The translations under genes and the position numbers were made by a program. DNA of 64,000 nucleotides from Candidatus Rokuibacteriota bacterium (lineage in GTDB: Bacteria; Methylomirabilota; Methylomirabilia; Rokubacteriales; CSP1-6): contig JACPCW010000072.1 of assembly GCA_016184365.1 (NCBI GenBank), positions 17,341 through 81,340 on the forward strand, written 5' to 3'. Below are positions 8,927-20,801 of this stretch, one piece after another. The notes under the pieces were generated by a model. The model was not told the DNA's origin and did not search any database. It saw only the letters and a program-made list of their open reading frames with translations. Every line of letters starts with the position of its first letter. The first letter of the stretch is position 1.

Positions 8927-9831
8927 CGATCCGTCCGATGCTCGCCACCCTCGTCGGCGAGCCGTTCCACCGTGAGGGCTGGGTCTACGAGGAGAAGTAC
9001 GACGGCTTCCGCATCGTCGCGTACAAGGACGGCCGCCGCGTCACGCTGATGACCCGGAATCTCAAGGACCGGACCGGCGACTTTCCGGATCTCGCGGCCG
9101 CGGTCGCGAAGCTTGCCGCGCCCACGCTCGTGCTCGACGGCGAGGTCGTGATCTTCGATCCCGAAGGCATCTCACGGTTCCAGCTGATGCAGCGTCGTGC
9201 CGAGGGCGCCGCGGTCTACGTGGTCTTCGACTGTCTCTTCGCGCGCGGCCGCGACCTGCGCGCGCGGCCGCTCCGCGAGCGCCGCCAGGCGCTCGAGGCC
9301 GAGGTGCGCGAGAGCGAGACGCTGCGGCTCGCACGGCGGTTGTCGGACGACGGCCTCGCCGCGTTTCGCGAGGCGAAGAAGCGCGGCCTCGAGGGCCTGA
9401 TCGCGAAGGACGGCGCGTCGCACTACGAAGACGGCGCGCGGTCGATGGCGTGGCGCAAGGTGAAGGTCCGCAACGAAGAGGAATTCGTCATCGGTGGATT
9501 CACGCGTCCGGAGGGATCACGCAGTCACTTCGGCGCGATCCTCGTCGGCGCGTGGCAGCGCGGCACGCTGCGGTACGCGGGCAAGGTCGGCACCGGCTAC
9601 ACGGCGAAGATGCTGGCGGACCTGATGGCGCGCTTCCATCCGCTCGTGCGTCCGACGTCGCCGTTCGCCGATGCGCCGCGCGAGCGGCGCGTGACGTGGC
9701 TCGAGCCGTCGCTGATCGCGCAGGTCGGGTTCACGGAGCTCACCGACGACGGCCGGCTTCGCCACCCGACGTTTCTGGGGCTGCGGGACGACAAGGCCGC
9801 GAGCGAGGTGCGCTGGCCACGCCGGGGCTGA
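8908..9831 (+). CDS. ATP-dependent DNA ligase (LigD ligase-domain type)
   Basis: MSGPPISIRPMLA...WVYEEKYDGFR (KxDG nucleotidylation motif) ...LDGEVVIFD...EGLIAKDGASHYEDGARSMAWRKVK. Confidence 0.9.
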   Translation: MSGPPISIRPMLATLVGEPFHREGWVYEEKYDGFRIVAYKDGRRVTLMTRNLKDRTGDFPDLAAAVAKLAAPTLVLDGEVVIFDPEGISRFQLMQRRAEGAAVYVVFDCLFARGRDLRARPLRERRQALEAEVRESETLRLARRLSDDGLAAFREAKKRGLEGLIAKDGASHYEDGARSMAWRKVKVRNEEEFVIGGFTRPEGSRSHFGAILVGAWQRGTLRYAGKVGTGYTAKMLADLMARFHPLVRPTSPFADAPRERRVTWLEPSLIAQVGFTELTDDGRLRHPTFLGLRDDKAASEVRWPRRG

Positions 9832-9854
9832 CGCGCGCTCAGCGAGCGAGCGGG

Positions 9855-11588
9855 TCACACCGCGTACCGGCGGCGGATCGCGGCGAGCGCCTCTCGCCGC
9901 GATGCCGCCGGCGGCAGCGCGAGGTTCGATTCCAGCCCCGCCATCTCGGTCGCCAGCTCCGGATCCTTGATCATCTCGCGCAGCCAGCGCGAGTAGTCGC
10001 CGTGCCGCAGGTGGAACGCCCAGGTGTCGGGATCGACGCCGTCGGCGAGCTCGCAGAACCGGACGAGATTCGCCGCGCGGAGGTTGAGCGCGCCCGCGGG
10101 CCCACGGAAATAGAAGCTGCGGTCCGGTGGCAGCTCGCCTTCCGTGTACTTCCGCACGTGGCGGCGGTGCTCGACGCGCCGGCGCGCCACGGTGAACCGC
10201 GTCGCGCCCGACTCGCTGTCGTCGAGCCACGCGATCGCCGCTTCGCCGCGGGCGAACGGCGGTCCGCCGATCGGCGCGGCGGGCGGACGGTCCGGACGTT
10301 CGGCACGCAGCGCGCGGAGCGTCGCGTCGAACGCGTCGAGGTCCGTCGACGCGAGCACGTTCGGCGTCGCATGCAGGTCACGCGCAAGGTCGTCGACCGA
10401 CAGCGTGATCACGCAGAGCGGGTCGCGCACGGCTTTCAACGCTTCGGCGCCGGGCGAGCCGTCGGCCGGCAGCAGGTGATGCGCCTCGTCGACGAGCAGC
10501 CAGTGCGGGAGCCCGGTCGCGCTGCGCGCGGCCGCGATCTTCGCGAACACCAGCGCGCCGTACTCGACCTTGTCGGGGCGCGACATGGACGAGAGGTTCA
10601 GGACGAGGCTGGTGCGCGGCCGGCGCAGGAACTGCTCGAGCTCGTCGGCGGTCGGCAGTCCATGGTCCGACTTGCCGCCGAGGACGAGCATGCCTTCCAG
10701 GTCGCTCAGGCTCTGATAGTCGCCTTCGGGGTCGAGGAGACAGACGCTGCGTCCCGTCTCGACGAGCCGCTCGACGAGCAGGCCGGTCAGTGTCGACTTG
10801 CCGCTGGCCGACGGACCGACGACGAGCAGCCGCGTGCCGTGCACGGGAACGCGCACAGGGGTGCCGTCGGCGCGGTCGCCGAGGTTCACGCGGTGGCGCA
10901 CGAGGCCCGGCGCGAGCGCGGCGATGTCGGTGAGCACGTGGTCTTCGATGAAGCGCCGCGCCCCGTGCGAGCCGTGTTCGGCGGTCACGTAGTCCGCGCG
11001 CTCGCGCAGCGCGGGAACCGCGTCGCCGACCGCGACCGACAGCTCCGCGATCGCGAGGAACGCGTGGTCGTTTTCGCCGTCGCCGATGCCGACGACGTTG
11101 TGCGGCGAATAGCCCATCGCCGTCAGCCACGCCTCGAGCCCGGTGGCCTTCGTCACGCCGCCGGGCAGCAGCATCAGGGCCCCCTTGTTGAAGACGAGCG
11201 TCCGCTCCACGCCGGCTTCGCGGATCGCCGCGATCGATTCTTCGGCGAACGGCGCGAGCGTCGCGATGAGCGAGCTGCCGAGGTCGTGGGGCACTTCCCG
11301 CCGGCGGAGCTGATCGACGAGCGCCGGCTCGGGCGCGTCGCCGAGCACCTTCACCTCGCGCCGCGCGGGGAAGTAGAGCACCGCGCCGTTTTCGGCGACG
11401 ACGGCGTCGAACATCTCGTCCACGGTGGGACACACGTGGCGCAGGTCGGGCAGGACGCGGCCCGTGACGAGCACGAGCTTGCGGCCGGATTCACGGACCC
11501 GGGCCAGCGTCGCCGCCATGTCGCGCGAGACGTGGCCGTGGTCCGCAACGGTTCCGTCGTAATCACAGGCGAGGACGTGGACGATCAT
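9855..11588 (-). CDS. Fusion of HAD-IIB phosphatase and HerA/DUF87-like ATPase
   Basis: N-term ACDYDGTVADHG...GIGDGENDHAFL (HAD); C-term LLVVGPSASGKSTLTGLL (Walker A) and HWLLVDEAHHLL (Walker B). Confidence 0.85.
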   Translation of the reverse strand: MIVHVLACDYDGTVADHGHVSRDMAATLARVRESGRKLVLVTGRVLPDLRHVCPTVDEMFDAVVAENGAVLYFPARREVKVLGDAPEPALVDQLRRREVPHDLGSSLIATLAPFAEESIAAIREAGVERTLVFNKGALMLLPGGVTKATGLEAWLTAMGYSPHNVVGIGDGENDHAFLAIAELSVAVGDAVPALRERADYVTAEHGSHGARRFIEDHVLTDIAALAPGLVRHRVNLGDRADGTPVRVPVHGTRLLVVGPSASGKSTLTGLLVERLVETGRSVCLLDPEGDYQSLSDLEGMLVLGGKSDHGLPTADELEQFLRRPRTSLVLNLSSMSRPDKVEYGALVFAKIAAARSATGLPHWLLVDEAHHLLPADGSPGAEALKAVRDPLCVITLSVDDLARDLHATPNVLASTDLDAFDATLRALRAERPDRPPAAPIGGPPFARGEAAIAWLDDSESGATRFTVARRRVEHRRHVRKYTEGELPPDRSFYFRGPAGALNLRAANLVRFCELADGVDPDTWAFHLRHGDYSRWLREMIKDPELATEMAGLESNLALPPAASRREALAAIRRRYAV

Positions 11589-11616
11589 CGCGGGGCGGGA
11601 CGTGCCTCTCGTTCCA

Positions 11617-12324
11617 CTATAACAACGCGTTCGCGGACACCCGCGCCAGTAAGCGCTTCGCCAGCTCCGGCCCGCGCGCCTCCGCCTCGTGCTTGAAGTA
11701 CACGTACGCGTCGCGCCACTCCGGTCGCTGCACGGACGCGGCCCAGCGATCGAGCTCGTCGTCGGTGTAGCCGGCGTCACGCAGCCGCAGATAGCCCCAC
11801 GACGCCGTCGCGACGTCGGGCGTGGTGCCGGCGTCCGTGTCGGCGATGCAGAGCGCCGCGTCGCGGGCGCGCAGCACGTCGTACACGTCGTCGGCGAACC
11901 ACGAGGCATGGCGGAACTCGAGTGCGACGCGAAGACCCGGCGGGAGCAGCGCCAGCAGCGCGGCGAGACGGGCCGTCTCTTTCTTGAAGGTCGGCGGCAG
12001 CTGGAAGAACAGCGGGCCGAGCTTCGGGCCGAGCGTCGCGGCCACGTCGGCGAAGCGGCGCGCGGGATCGTCGACGTCGATGAGCCGCTTCAGGTGCGTG
12101 ATCCGCTGCGGCGCCTTGAGCGTGAAGACGAAGCGGGCCGGTGTCGCCGCCGCCCACGACGCGACCGTCGCTTCCGTCGGCATCCGGTAGAAGCTCGCGT
12201 TGATCTCGACGGTGCCGAAGCGCTCGGCGTAGTACGCGAGCATCGCCTTCTGCGGCAGGTCGGTCGGATAGAAGTGGCCGCGCCACTCCGGGTAGTTGTA
12301 GCCCGACGTGCCGACCCGGATCAC
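11617..12324 (-). CDS. DUF72 domain protein
   Basis: IRVGTSGYNYPEWRGHFYP...YYAERFGTVEINASFYRMP...FVFTLKAPQRITH. Confidence 0.9.
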   Translation of the reverse strand: MIRVGTSGYNYPEWRGHFYPTDLPQKAMLAYYAERFGTVEINASFYRMPTEATVASWAAATPARFVFTLKAPQRITHLKRLIDVDDPARRFADVAATLGPKLGPLFFQLPPTFKKETARLAALLALLPPGLRVALEFRHASWFADDVYDVLRARDAALCIADTDAGTTPDVATASWGYLRLRDAGYTDDELDRWAASVQRPEWRDAYVYFKHEAEARGPELAKRLLARVSANALL

Positions 12325-13414
12325 GGCCGGCCGAGGAGCTCCCGGTAGACCGCCGTCGTGCGCGTCATCACCGCGTCGATCGACTGGTCGTCGCGGACCG
12401 CCGCGCCGCCCGCCCGCGCCATGTCTCGTGCGCGGTCCGGGTCGTTCAGCAGCGCGAGAATCGCGGCCGCGAGGGCAGGGCCGTCGGCCGGCGGCACCAG
12501 GCGGCCGGTGACGCCGTCGCGGATGACTTCCGGACTGCCGCCGACGGTCGTCGCGACGACAGGGGTGCCGACGGCGAGCGCCTGGAGAATGACCTGGGAC
12601 GTCGCTTCCGACTTGATCGACGGCAGCGCGAGGATGTCGAGCGCGGCGAGGACTTCGGGAATGTCGCGCCGGAAGCCGACCATGAGGACCTCGCGCTCGA
12701 GCCCCGTCTCGCGCACACGACGCTGGATGTCGTCGAACCCGACGCCGGCGCCGACGATGAGGAACCGCGCGTCCGGCCGGACGGCCAGGATCTCGCGCGC
12801 CGCTTCGAGGAAGTACCGATGGCCTTTCGAGCCGCGCACGTTCGCGACGATGCCGACGAGCGGCCCGTGCAGGCCGAGCTCGTCGCGCACGCCCTTGCCG
12901 GACACGCCGGGGTGGAAGCGCTCGAGGTCGACGCCGGCGGTGATCGCGACGACACGACTCGCGGCGATGCCGGCATCGCGCACGAGCCCGGCCGCCCGGT
13001 CGCCGCTCGCGATGATGCGGTCGGCCAGGCGATAGACGAGCGCGCTCGTGATCGGGATGGTGACGTGCCGGCTGCGGACGACGGGCAGGCGGAGCGACTT
13101 CGCGGCGAGGCCGCCGAGCCAGCTGTCGACCGAGCTGTGCGTGTGGACGAGCGCCACGCCGCGCTCGCGCATCAGGCGTCTCAGGGTCCGGAAGGCAGAC
13201 AGCTCCGTCGCTCCCCGCATGCGGAGCGGGACCATCGGCACATCGTACGAAGACGCTTCGCGCGCGAGCGCGGTCCCGGGCTGGCAGACGACGAGCGTGC
13301 GCCAGCCGTGGACGAGAAGCCAGCGCGCCTCGGCCAGGATGCGAATCTCCTGACCGCCGAAGCCGACCGAAGCCTCAGTGTGAAGGACGAGAGGCGGAGT
13401 GGGCGCGGTCGCTG

Positions 13415-13421
<7 letters not shown>
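12321..13421 (-). CDS. Glycosyltransferase family 4 (GT-B)
   Basis: Homologous-looking N-terminus (LHTEASVGFGGQEIRILAEARWL) lies upstream of the first GTG (13241); only CTG at 13419-13421 is available before the upstream stop. C-term PSIKSEATSQVILQALAVGTPVVATTVGGSPEVI. Confidence 0.75.
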
Positions 13422-13777
<356 letters not shown>

Positions 13778-13791
13778 GAGAGGGCTCCTTT

Positions 13792-13849
13792 TTCGAACCG
13801 AGCGGGAGGCGAGTTCACCGTGAACCGACGACCGCCCGAACGGTTCGAA
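13792..13849 (-). promoter_or_regulatory. Inverted repeat in the RRM-gene 5' leader
   Basis: ttcgaaccgagcggg (13792-13806) vs cccgaacggttcgaa (13835-13849), 13/15 complementary, with inner gttcaccgtgaac hairpin; ends just upstream of the AAGGAG Shine-Dalgarno. Confidence 0.5.
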
Positions 13850-13977
13850 GTATACAGCAGGACGTCAACGTGCAAATGGGCCGCGATCGATTGGGGAAAA
13901 CTTTTCCCGTTGCGCGCTGCGCCGTATCTGCCCGAATCTTCCCGGGAGCCTCCGGCGACGGGCGCCGACATCCAACC

Positions 13978-14205
13978 GTGACCGAACGCACACCGCTGTC
14001 CCAGGCCCTGGGTTTCCTGCGCGAGCAGGCCGGCATCGCCTTCTGCTTCGACTGTCTCGCCAACGCGATCGGCGCGACGACGCGGGACCTCGCGGAGCCT
14101 CTGCGGCGGGTCGTCCCGCGCACGGGGTCGCCCATCGATCTCGGACGCGGGCGGTGCAGCGTGTGTCGGTCGGAGACCGAGGTCGCGCGCCACACGCTAC
14201 ACTAG
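13978..14205 (+). CDS. Small CxxC...CxxC putative zinc protein (paralogue family)
   Basis: LSQALGFLREQAGIAFCFDCLANAIG...GRCSVCRSETEV. Confidence 0.6.
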   Translation: MTERTPLSQALGFLREQAGIAFCFDCLANAIGATTRDLAEPLRRVVPRTGSPIDLGRGRCSVCRSETEVARHTLH

Positions 14206-14212
14206 GGCCGCT

Positions 14213-15494
14213 TTGACGATTGCCGAGCGCAGGCCCTGGCAGGCGGTCCTCCGTCTTCTCGAGCGCGACGAGCGAGTGTTCGCCGGTCTGCTCGCCATCG
14301 CGATGGTCGGCGGTCTCGCCACGATCGGACTCATCCCGCTCCGTCCCCGCTATCGCATCGACCTCGTGTCGCTGGTCTTCTGGTTCACGGCGTACAAGGT
14401 CGGCGTCTTCGCGCTCGTCACCGTCAAGCCGCGGGCGACCCGCGGCATCTTCCTCTGCGCGCTGGCCGTCGATCTCGTGCTCGTGTTCGTGCTCCTCTGT
14501 CTCACGGGCGGCGGCGACAGCTTCTACTACGCGCTCTTCTTTCCGCTCGTCGGCGTCAACGCGTACTACTTCGGGCCCCGGATCGCCGGCGTCGCCGCGC
14601 TCACGGCCGGCGCGCTCTTCGCGCTGGCGGGGTGGCTCGTGCCGCCGTGGGTCGGCTGGCCGTCCGTGCTGTTCCTGTCCGTCGGCTGGGGGCTGCCGGC
14701 CGTGTTCCTCGGGTACGTCGCCGAGCGCGAGCGGCACGCGCGCGAGGAAGTCGATCAGCTGAACCTCGAGCTCAAGGGCACGCTGACGCGGCTGCAGGCC
14801 ACGCAGCACGAGCTGCTCGTCTCGGAGCGGATGGCCACGGTCGGTCGGCTGTCGTTGAAGGTCGCCCACGAGGTCCGCAACCCGATCAGCGCGATCGAGC
14901 TGAACGCCGAGATGCTCCAGGAGATCGTCGGCGGCCAGCCGGGCGCGGAGATGGAGGAGGCGAAGCACCTCGTCGCCGCGATCCGCGACCAGGTCTCGGC
15001 GCTCGATGCGCTGACCGAGGAATACCTGGCGTTCGCGCGGTTCCCGCGCCCTCAGTTCGAGGAGGAGTCGGTGAACCAGCTCGTCGAGGAGCTCGCCGAG
15101 TTCGTGCGGCCGGTTGCCCTGCGCCAGGGGCTCAGCGTGCGCGCCGAGACGGATCCGAACGTGCCGACGATGGAGATCGACCGCGGGCTCCTGCGCCAGG
15201 CGATCCTCAATCTCGTGAAGAACGCCTTCGAGGCGCTGTCGCGCGGCGGCGAGGTGACGATCGGAAGCCGTCTCGATGGCGAGGCGGTCGAGATCGCAGT
15301 GTCCGACACCGGGCCTGGCATCACCACCGAAGTCGCCGAGCGCTTGTTCGAGCCGTTCTTCACGACGAAGCCGCAGGGCACGGGATTGGGTCTCGGCATC
15401 GCGCGCCAGATCACGGAGGAGCACGGCGGCGAGCTCCGGTGGCGTAACGGTCCGGAGCGCGGAGTGACGTTCACGATCCGCCTCCCGGTGAAGC

Positions 15495-15511
<17 letters not shown>
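14213..15511 (+). CDS. NtrB-like membrane sensor histidine kinase
   Basis: TM segments, KVAHEVRNPISAIELNAEML (H box), NLVKNAFEAL (N box), TGPGI...TGLGLGIARQI (G boxes). Confidence 0.92.
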
Positions 15512-16895
<1,384 letters not shown>

Positions 16896-16942
16896 CTCGC
16901 CGGACGCGATCCACCCCGCTCTGCCTTCGCCGGCGTCGCTGG

Positions 16943-17188
16943 TCAGCGACCGCGCACGGTGAGGACGGGGCACGGCGAGATCGCGACGATGCGCTCGGCC
17001 ACGCTGCCCAGCAGGAGCTTACGCAGTCCGGTCCGTCCATGCGTGCCGACCACCACGAGGTCGGCCGCGCTGCGCTTCGCCGCGCGAGCGATCGCATCAC
17101 GGGGATTTCCCTCCACGAGGCGAGTCGTCACGCGCACCCCGGCCGTCTTCGCCCTCCGGCCGAGCGTCTCGATGCGTTTCGCCGCCAT
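16943..17188 (-). CDS. Truncated universal stress protein (C-terminal half only)
   Basis: [39 protein letters not shown]; canonical N-terminal Usp strand absent; ATG preceded by AGGAGA. Confidence 0.6.
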   Translation of the reverse strand: MAAKRIETLGRRAKTAGVRVTTRLVEGNPRDAIARAAKRSAADLVVVGTHGRTGLRKLLLGSVAERIVAISPCPVLTVRGR

Positions 17189-17455
17189 CAGTCGTTCTCC
17201 TCGGGTGTTCGCCGCCTCGAAGGCCTTCGCGGTGCAACCCGGCCGCCAGGAGCTCACGGGCGCCTCGCCGCGGCAGTTCTTACAGTCCGCGAGTCCGCGG
17301 CGTCGGCATTGCAGCCAGAGCGCGGAGAGGTATGTCCATGTTGCAGGACGGGACGGGGCCGACATGTGACATCGAGGCTGCAAGCTTTGGGCCTCGTACC
17401 TTCGCAACGCCACTGGCCTTACGGTTGCAACGACGTGTCGTGGAGGTCTCGTGTC

Positions 17456-17980
17456 ATGCGCCTCACGCGGGGATGGACGCAGCGCCGCATTCCGGAGCGT
17501 CCGACCCTTCAGGTCGCGATCATCGGCGGGCTGGCGGCGACGTCGCTGATGACGCCCGTCGCGTACGTTTCCGCCCTCCAGCCGCTGGACTTCGCGGCGA
17601 TGCTCGGCTCACTCGTGACGGGCGAGACGACGGTGTCCGTGTCCGGCGCGTGGCTCGCCGGAATGCTGCTTCACTTCGTGAACGGCTCGCTCGTCTTCCC
17701 TGCGGTCTATGCGTTCGTTCTCTACCCCGTTCTTCCGGGTCGTCCATGGCTCAAAGGCGCCACGTACGGCGTTGCGCTCTGGGCGCTGGCGCAGGCGCTG
17801 GTGATGCCGCTCGCCGGGATGGGGTTCTTCTCGCAGGGCGCGCCGCGTCCCATGGCCGCGCTCGCCTGGAGCCTTGGCAGTCACCTGCTCTACGGTCTCG
17901 TCCTCGGAGCGCTGGTGGCGCCGTGGCTCGTGCGATTCATCGAAGAAGAGGAGCGCGAGGTGCAGCGCCGGGCGGCGTGA
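17456..17980 (+). CDS. Membrane protein of unknown function
   Basis: Four predicted TM segments; weak sigma54-like element upstream at 17413-17429. Confidence 0.6.
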   Translation: MRLTRGWTQRRIPERPTLQVAIIGGLAATSLMTPVAYVSALQPLDFAAMLGSLVTGETTVSVSGAWLAGMLLHFVNGSLVFPAVYAFVLYPVLPGRPWLKGATYGVALWALAQALVMPLAGMGFFSQGAPRPMAALAWSLGSHLLYGLVLGALVAPWLVRFIEEEEREVQRRAA

Positions 17981-18004
17981 CGGAGCGCGCCGCACCTCGT
18001 GCCT

Positions 18005-18145
18005 TCAGCTCGCTTTCCGCGAGCGCTGGTGATTCGTCCCGGTATCGCCGGTCGTCGAGGAAGCCCGCAGCGCGCGCCGCTTCAGCGCGCGCCTGACGGC
18101 CATGACCGCCAGGACGAAGGCGATGATGCCGAGCGCGAGGGACAT
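18005..18145 (-). CDS. Small single-TM hypothetical protein
   Basis: MSLALGIIAFVLAVMAVRRALKRR... Confidence 0.35.
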   Translation of the reverse strand: MSLALGIIAFVLAVMAVRRALKRRALRASSTTGDTGTNHQRSRKAS

Positions 18146-18219
18146 CGTGACGGCATCGACGTGCGTCGGTGTAGCTCTTGCCGTCATGTGTCGCGGGGTG
18201 ATACTTTCGCGGTCCGCGC

Positions 18220-18612
18220 ATGCAGACCACCCCACTGGACCAGGTGTCCATCCTCGTCGTCGACGATCACGACGACACGCGAGCCTTGCTGCAATTCGTG
18301 CTGCTCGACGCCGGCGCGCTCGTCCAGACGGTCTCGAGCGCGGAGCGCGCCCACCAGGCGCTGCAGATCGCGGTGCCCGACGTCGTCATCGTCGATCTCG
18401 AGCTCACCGGCCGGGACGGTTACTGGGTCCTCGGCGCCATCCGTGCGTTGAATGCCAGCAAGCGTGTCCGGGTCATCGCCGGGACGGCGCACGTGTCAGC
18501 GAGCGAACGCGCGCGCGCGCTCGCTGCCGGATTCGACGGCTTCCTGACGAAGCCGTTCGCGCCGGACGAGCTCGTCACGCTGATCGCGGCGCTCGTTCGC
18601 GACCCGCGCTAG
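18220..18612 (+). CDS. Response regulator receiver protein
   Basis: SILVVDDHDDTRALL...DVVIVDLELTGRDG...KPFAPDEL. Confidence 0.9.
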   Translation: MQTTPLDQVSILVVDDHDDTRALLQFVLLDAGALVQTVSSAERAHQALQIAVPDVVIVDLELTGRDGYWVLGAIRALNASKRVRVIAGTAHVSASERARALAAGFDGFLTKPFAPDELVTLIAALVRDPR

Positions 18613-18707
18613 TCGACGCGACGGTCGCCCCCGTCGATCACGCCGCGCGGCGGCCCGCCGGCCTCGCAACCGGGGTCGGCGGCAGGGCCCTTGCTCGATC
18701 AGGCCGT

Positions 18708-19256
18708 ATGCGCGCGCGCAGCGGAATCGCCGCGTGGCTCCTGGCGCTGGCCTGTGTCGTCGGCGCGTGCGACTCCGGTCACGCGCCGGCGGGCTGGGCC
18801 GAGCGTCGCGGTCTGGCCGGCGGCGGACCCGTGCCCGATCAGCCGCTGACCGATCCGCGCAACGACGCGCCGTCGACGGTGATGAAACCGGGGCAGGCCC
18901 GGTTCTGGCTCGGCCTCACCGTCGCGCTCGTCGCGCTCGGCGGGTTCAGCGTCGCCGTGCTCATTCCGATGCTCGAAGCGCGGCAGCGCACGCGCCGCCG
19001 CGGCGACGACGTGCAGCAGGCCGTCGTCCTCCGACTCGGCCGGGAGTCGCGCTTCGCGCAGGCGGCCGTTGCGCCGACGCCGGAGATCGGCTTCTGGCGC
19101 AACGAAGTCCGGCTGGTCGTGAGCGGTGAGGTGGCGTCGGAGGCCGACCGCCGGCGCGCGCTCGACGTCGTCAGGGAAGAGGCGGCGCGCGCGCCGGTCA
19201 CGATCCGCGTCGTCGATCGACTCGCGGTTCAGTCCGACCGTCGCGCCGCCGGCTGA
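18708..19256 (+). CDS. Membrane-anchored protein with BON-like C-terminus
   Basis: TM segment, then VRLVVSGEVASEADRRRALDVVREE...VRVVDRLAV. Confidence 0.5.
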   Translation: MRARSGIAAWLLALACVVGACDSGHAPAGWAERRGLAGGGPVPDQPLTDPRNDAPSTVMKPGQARFWLGLTVALVALGGFSVAVLIPMLEARQRTRRRGDDVQQAVVLRLGRESRFAQAAVAPTPEIGFWRNEVRLVVSGEVASEADRRRALDVVREEAARAPVTIRVVDRLAVQSDRRAAG

Positions 19257-19284
19257 CACCGGCCTGTTCGTGGGACCATGGGCC

Positions 19285-20298
19285 ATGCCTGACGCCACGA
19301 ACCTCACGATCGTGCTGAAGAGCCATCCCGTCGGTGCGCCGCGTCCCGCCGACTTCGCGCTCGTCCGCGACCCGATTCCCAAGCCCGGAGCGGGTGAAGT
19401 CCTGTGTCGCACGATCTACCTCTCGCTCGATCCGTACATGCGCGGACGCATCAGCGGCGTCCGCTCGTATGCCGCGCCCGTCGAGATCGGGCAGGTCATC
19501 GTCGGCGGCACGGTCAGCGAGGTCGTCGAGTCGAATCATCCGCGCTTCCAGCGCGGCGACGTCGTCGTCGGCTACGACGGCTGGCAGGCATACGCGGTGT
19601 CGAACGGCGCCGGAATGCGGACGCTCGACCGGGCGGCGGCGCCGATCTCGACCGCGCTCGGCGTGCTCGGCATGCCGGGGCTCACGGCGTACGTCGGTCT
19701 GCTCGACATCGGTCGCCCGCAGCGCGGCGAGACGGTCGTCGTGTCCGCGGCATCCGGCGCGGTCGGCTCGATCGTCGGCCAGCTCGCGAAGGCGGAAGGC
19801 TGCCGGGCCGTCGGCACCGCCGGGACCGACGAGAAGTGCCGCTACGTCGTCGACGAGCTCGGCTTCGACGCGTGCGTGAACTATCGGCAGGGGCTGCCGG
19901 CGTCGCTGGCCGCGGCGTGTCCGAACGGGATCGACGTGTACTTCGAGAACGTCGGCGGCCCGGTGCTGGACGCGGTGCTCGCGCTCGCGAACCAGGGCGC
20001 GCGCATTCCGCTGTGCGGTCTGATCTCGGAGTACAACGCGACGTCGCCCGTGCCGGGACCGAACTGGCGCCCGCTCCTCGCCAAGCGGATCCGCGTCCAG
20101 GGCTTCATCGTGTCGGACCACCTCGATCGGGCACCCGCCTTCCTCGAGGACCTGACGCCGCGCGTTCGCGACGGCCGGCTCAAGTACCGCGAGGACGTCG
20201 TCGACGGGCTCGAGAACGCGCCGGCCGCGTTCATCGGGCTCCTCCAGGGCAAGAATTTCGGCAAGCTGATCGTCCGCGTCGGTCCGGAGCCGGCCTGA
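19285..20298 (+). CDS. NADP-dependent MDR-family oxidoreductase
   Basis: LSLDPYMRGRI...SAASGAVGSIVGQLAK...YFENVGGPVLDAVL. Confidence 0.92.
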   Translation: MPDATNLTIVLKSHPVGAPRPADFALVRDPIPKPGAGEVLCRTIYLSLDPYMRGRISGVRSYAAPVEIGQVIVGGTVSEVVESNHPRFQRGDVVVGYDGWQAYAVSNGAGMRTLDRAAAPISTALGVLGMPGLTAYVGLLDIGRPQRGETVVVSAASGAVGSIVGQLAKAEGCRAVGTAGTDEKCRYVVDELGFDACVNYRQGLPASLAAACPNGIDVYFENVGGPVLDAVLALANQGARIPLCGLISEYNATSPVPGPNWRPLLAKRIRVQGFIVSDHLDRAPAFLEDLTPRVRDGRLKYREDVVDGLENAPAAFIGLLQGKNFGKLIVRVGPEPA

Positions 20299-20442
20299 CG
20301 ACGGGCGCCGCGGCTCCGCTTTTGACACCGGCTTGCCTGAAGTAGGCAGGCAGTTCGCCCGCGCCGCGTCGCCTGCCGGGTGCGATCGTCCAGCGTTTCG
20401 CGACCTTATCCGTCGGCGAGGAAATTGCTAGCGTGCGATCGC

Positions 20443-20799
20443 ATGGAGACCGCGCACTCGCTCTGGACCCTGACGATGTTGCTGGTTTCGACCGTCGCGA
20501 CGTCGGCGGGCATCTGGGTGTTCGAGGGGCGCCGGCGCGCGCGCCAGCAGGCGGCCGCGCTCGAACACAGCATCAACGGCCGTCTCAGCCGGGACGCGTC
20601 GCTGTCCGGCCTCCGGATCGTGCCGCGGCCACAGGTGCGCTCCTGGATCGGCGACATCGACCTGAGTCTCGACGGCGTCGTCTCGTCCGATGCGGAGCGG
20701 TCACGCGTGCTCGCGATCGCCGACGAGGAGCTCGGACTGCTGCCGGCGCGCGCCCGCGTGGTCGACCGTCTGCGCATCGGGCCGCCGCGCGCGGCCTGA
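20443..20799 (+). CDS. Membrane-anchored protein with BON-like C-terminus
   Basis: TM then DIDLSLDGVVSSDAERSRVLAIADEEL...ARVVDRLRIG; parallels the 18708 gene. Confidence 0.45.
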   Translation: METAHSLWTLTMLLVSTVATSAGIWVFEGRRRARQQAAALEHSINGRLSRDASLSGLRIVPRPQVRSWIGDIDLSLDGVVSSDAERSRVLAIADEELGLLPARARVVDRLRIGPPRAA

Positions 20800-20801
20800 C
20801 C

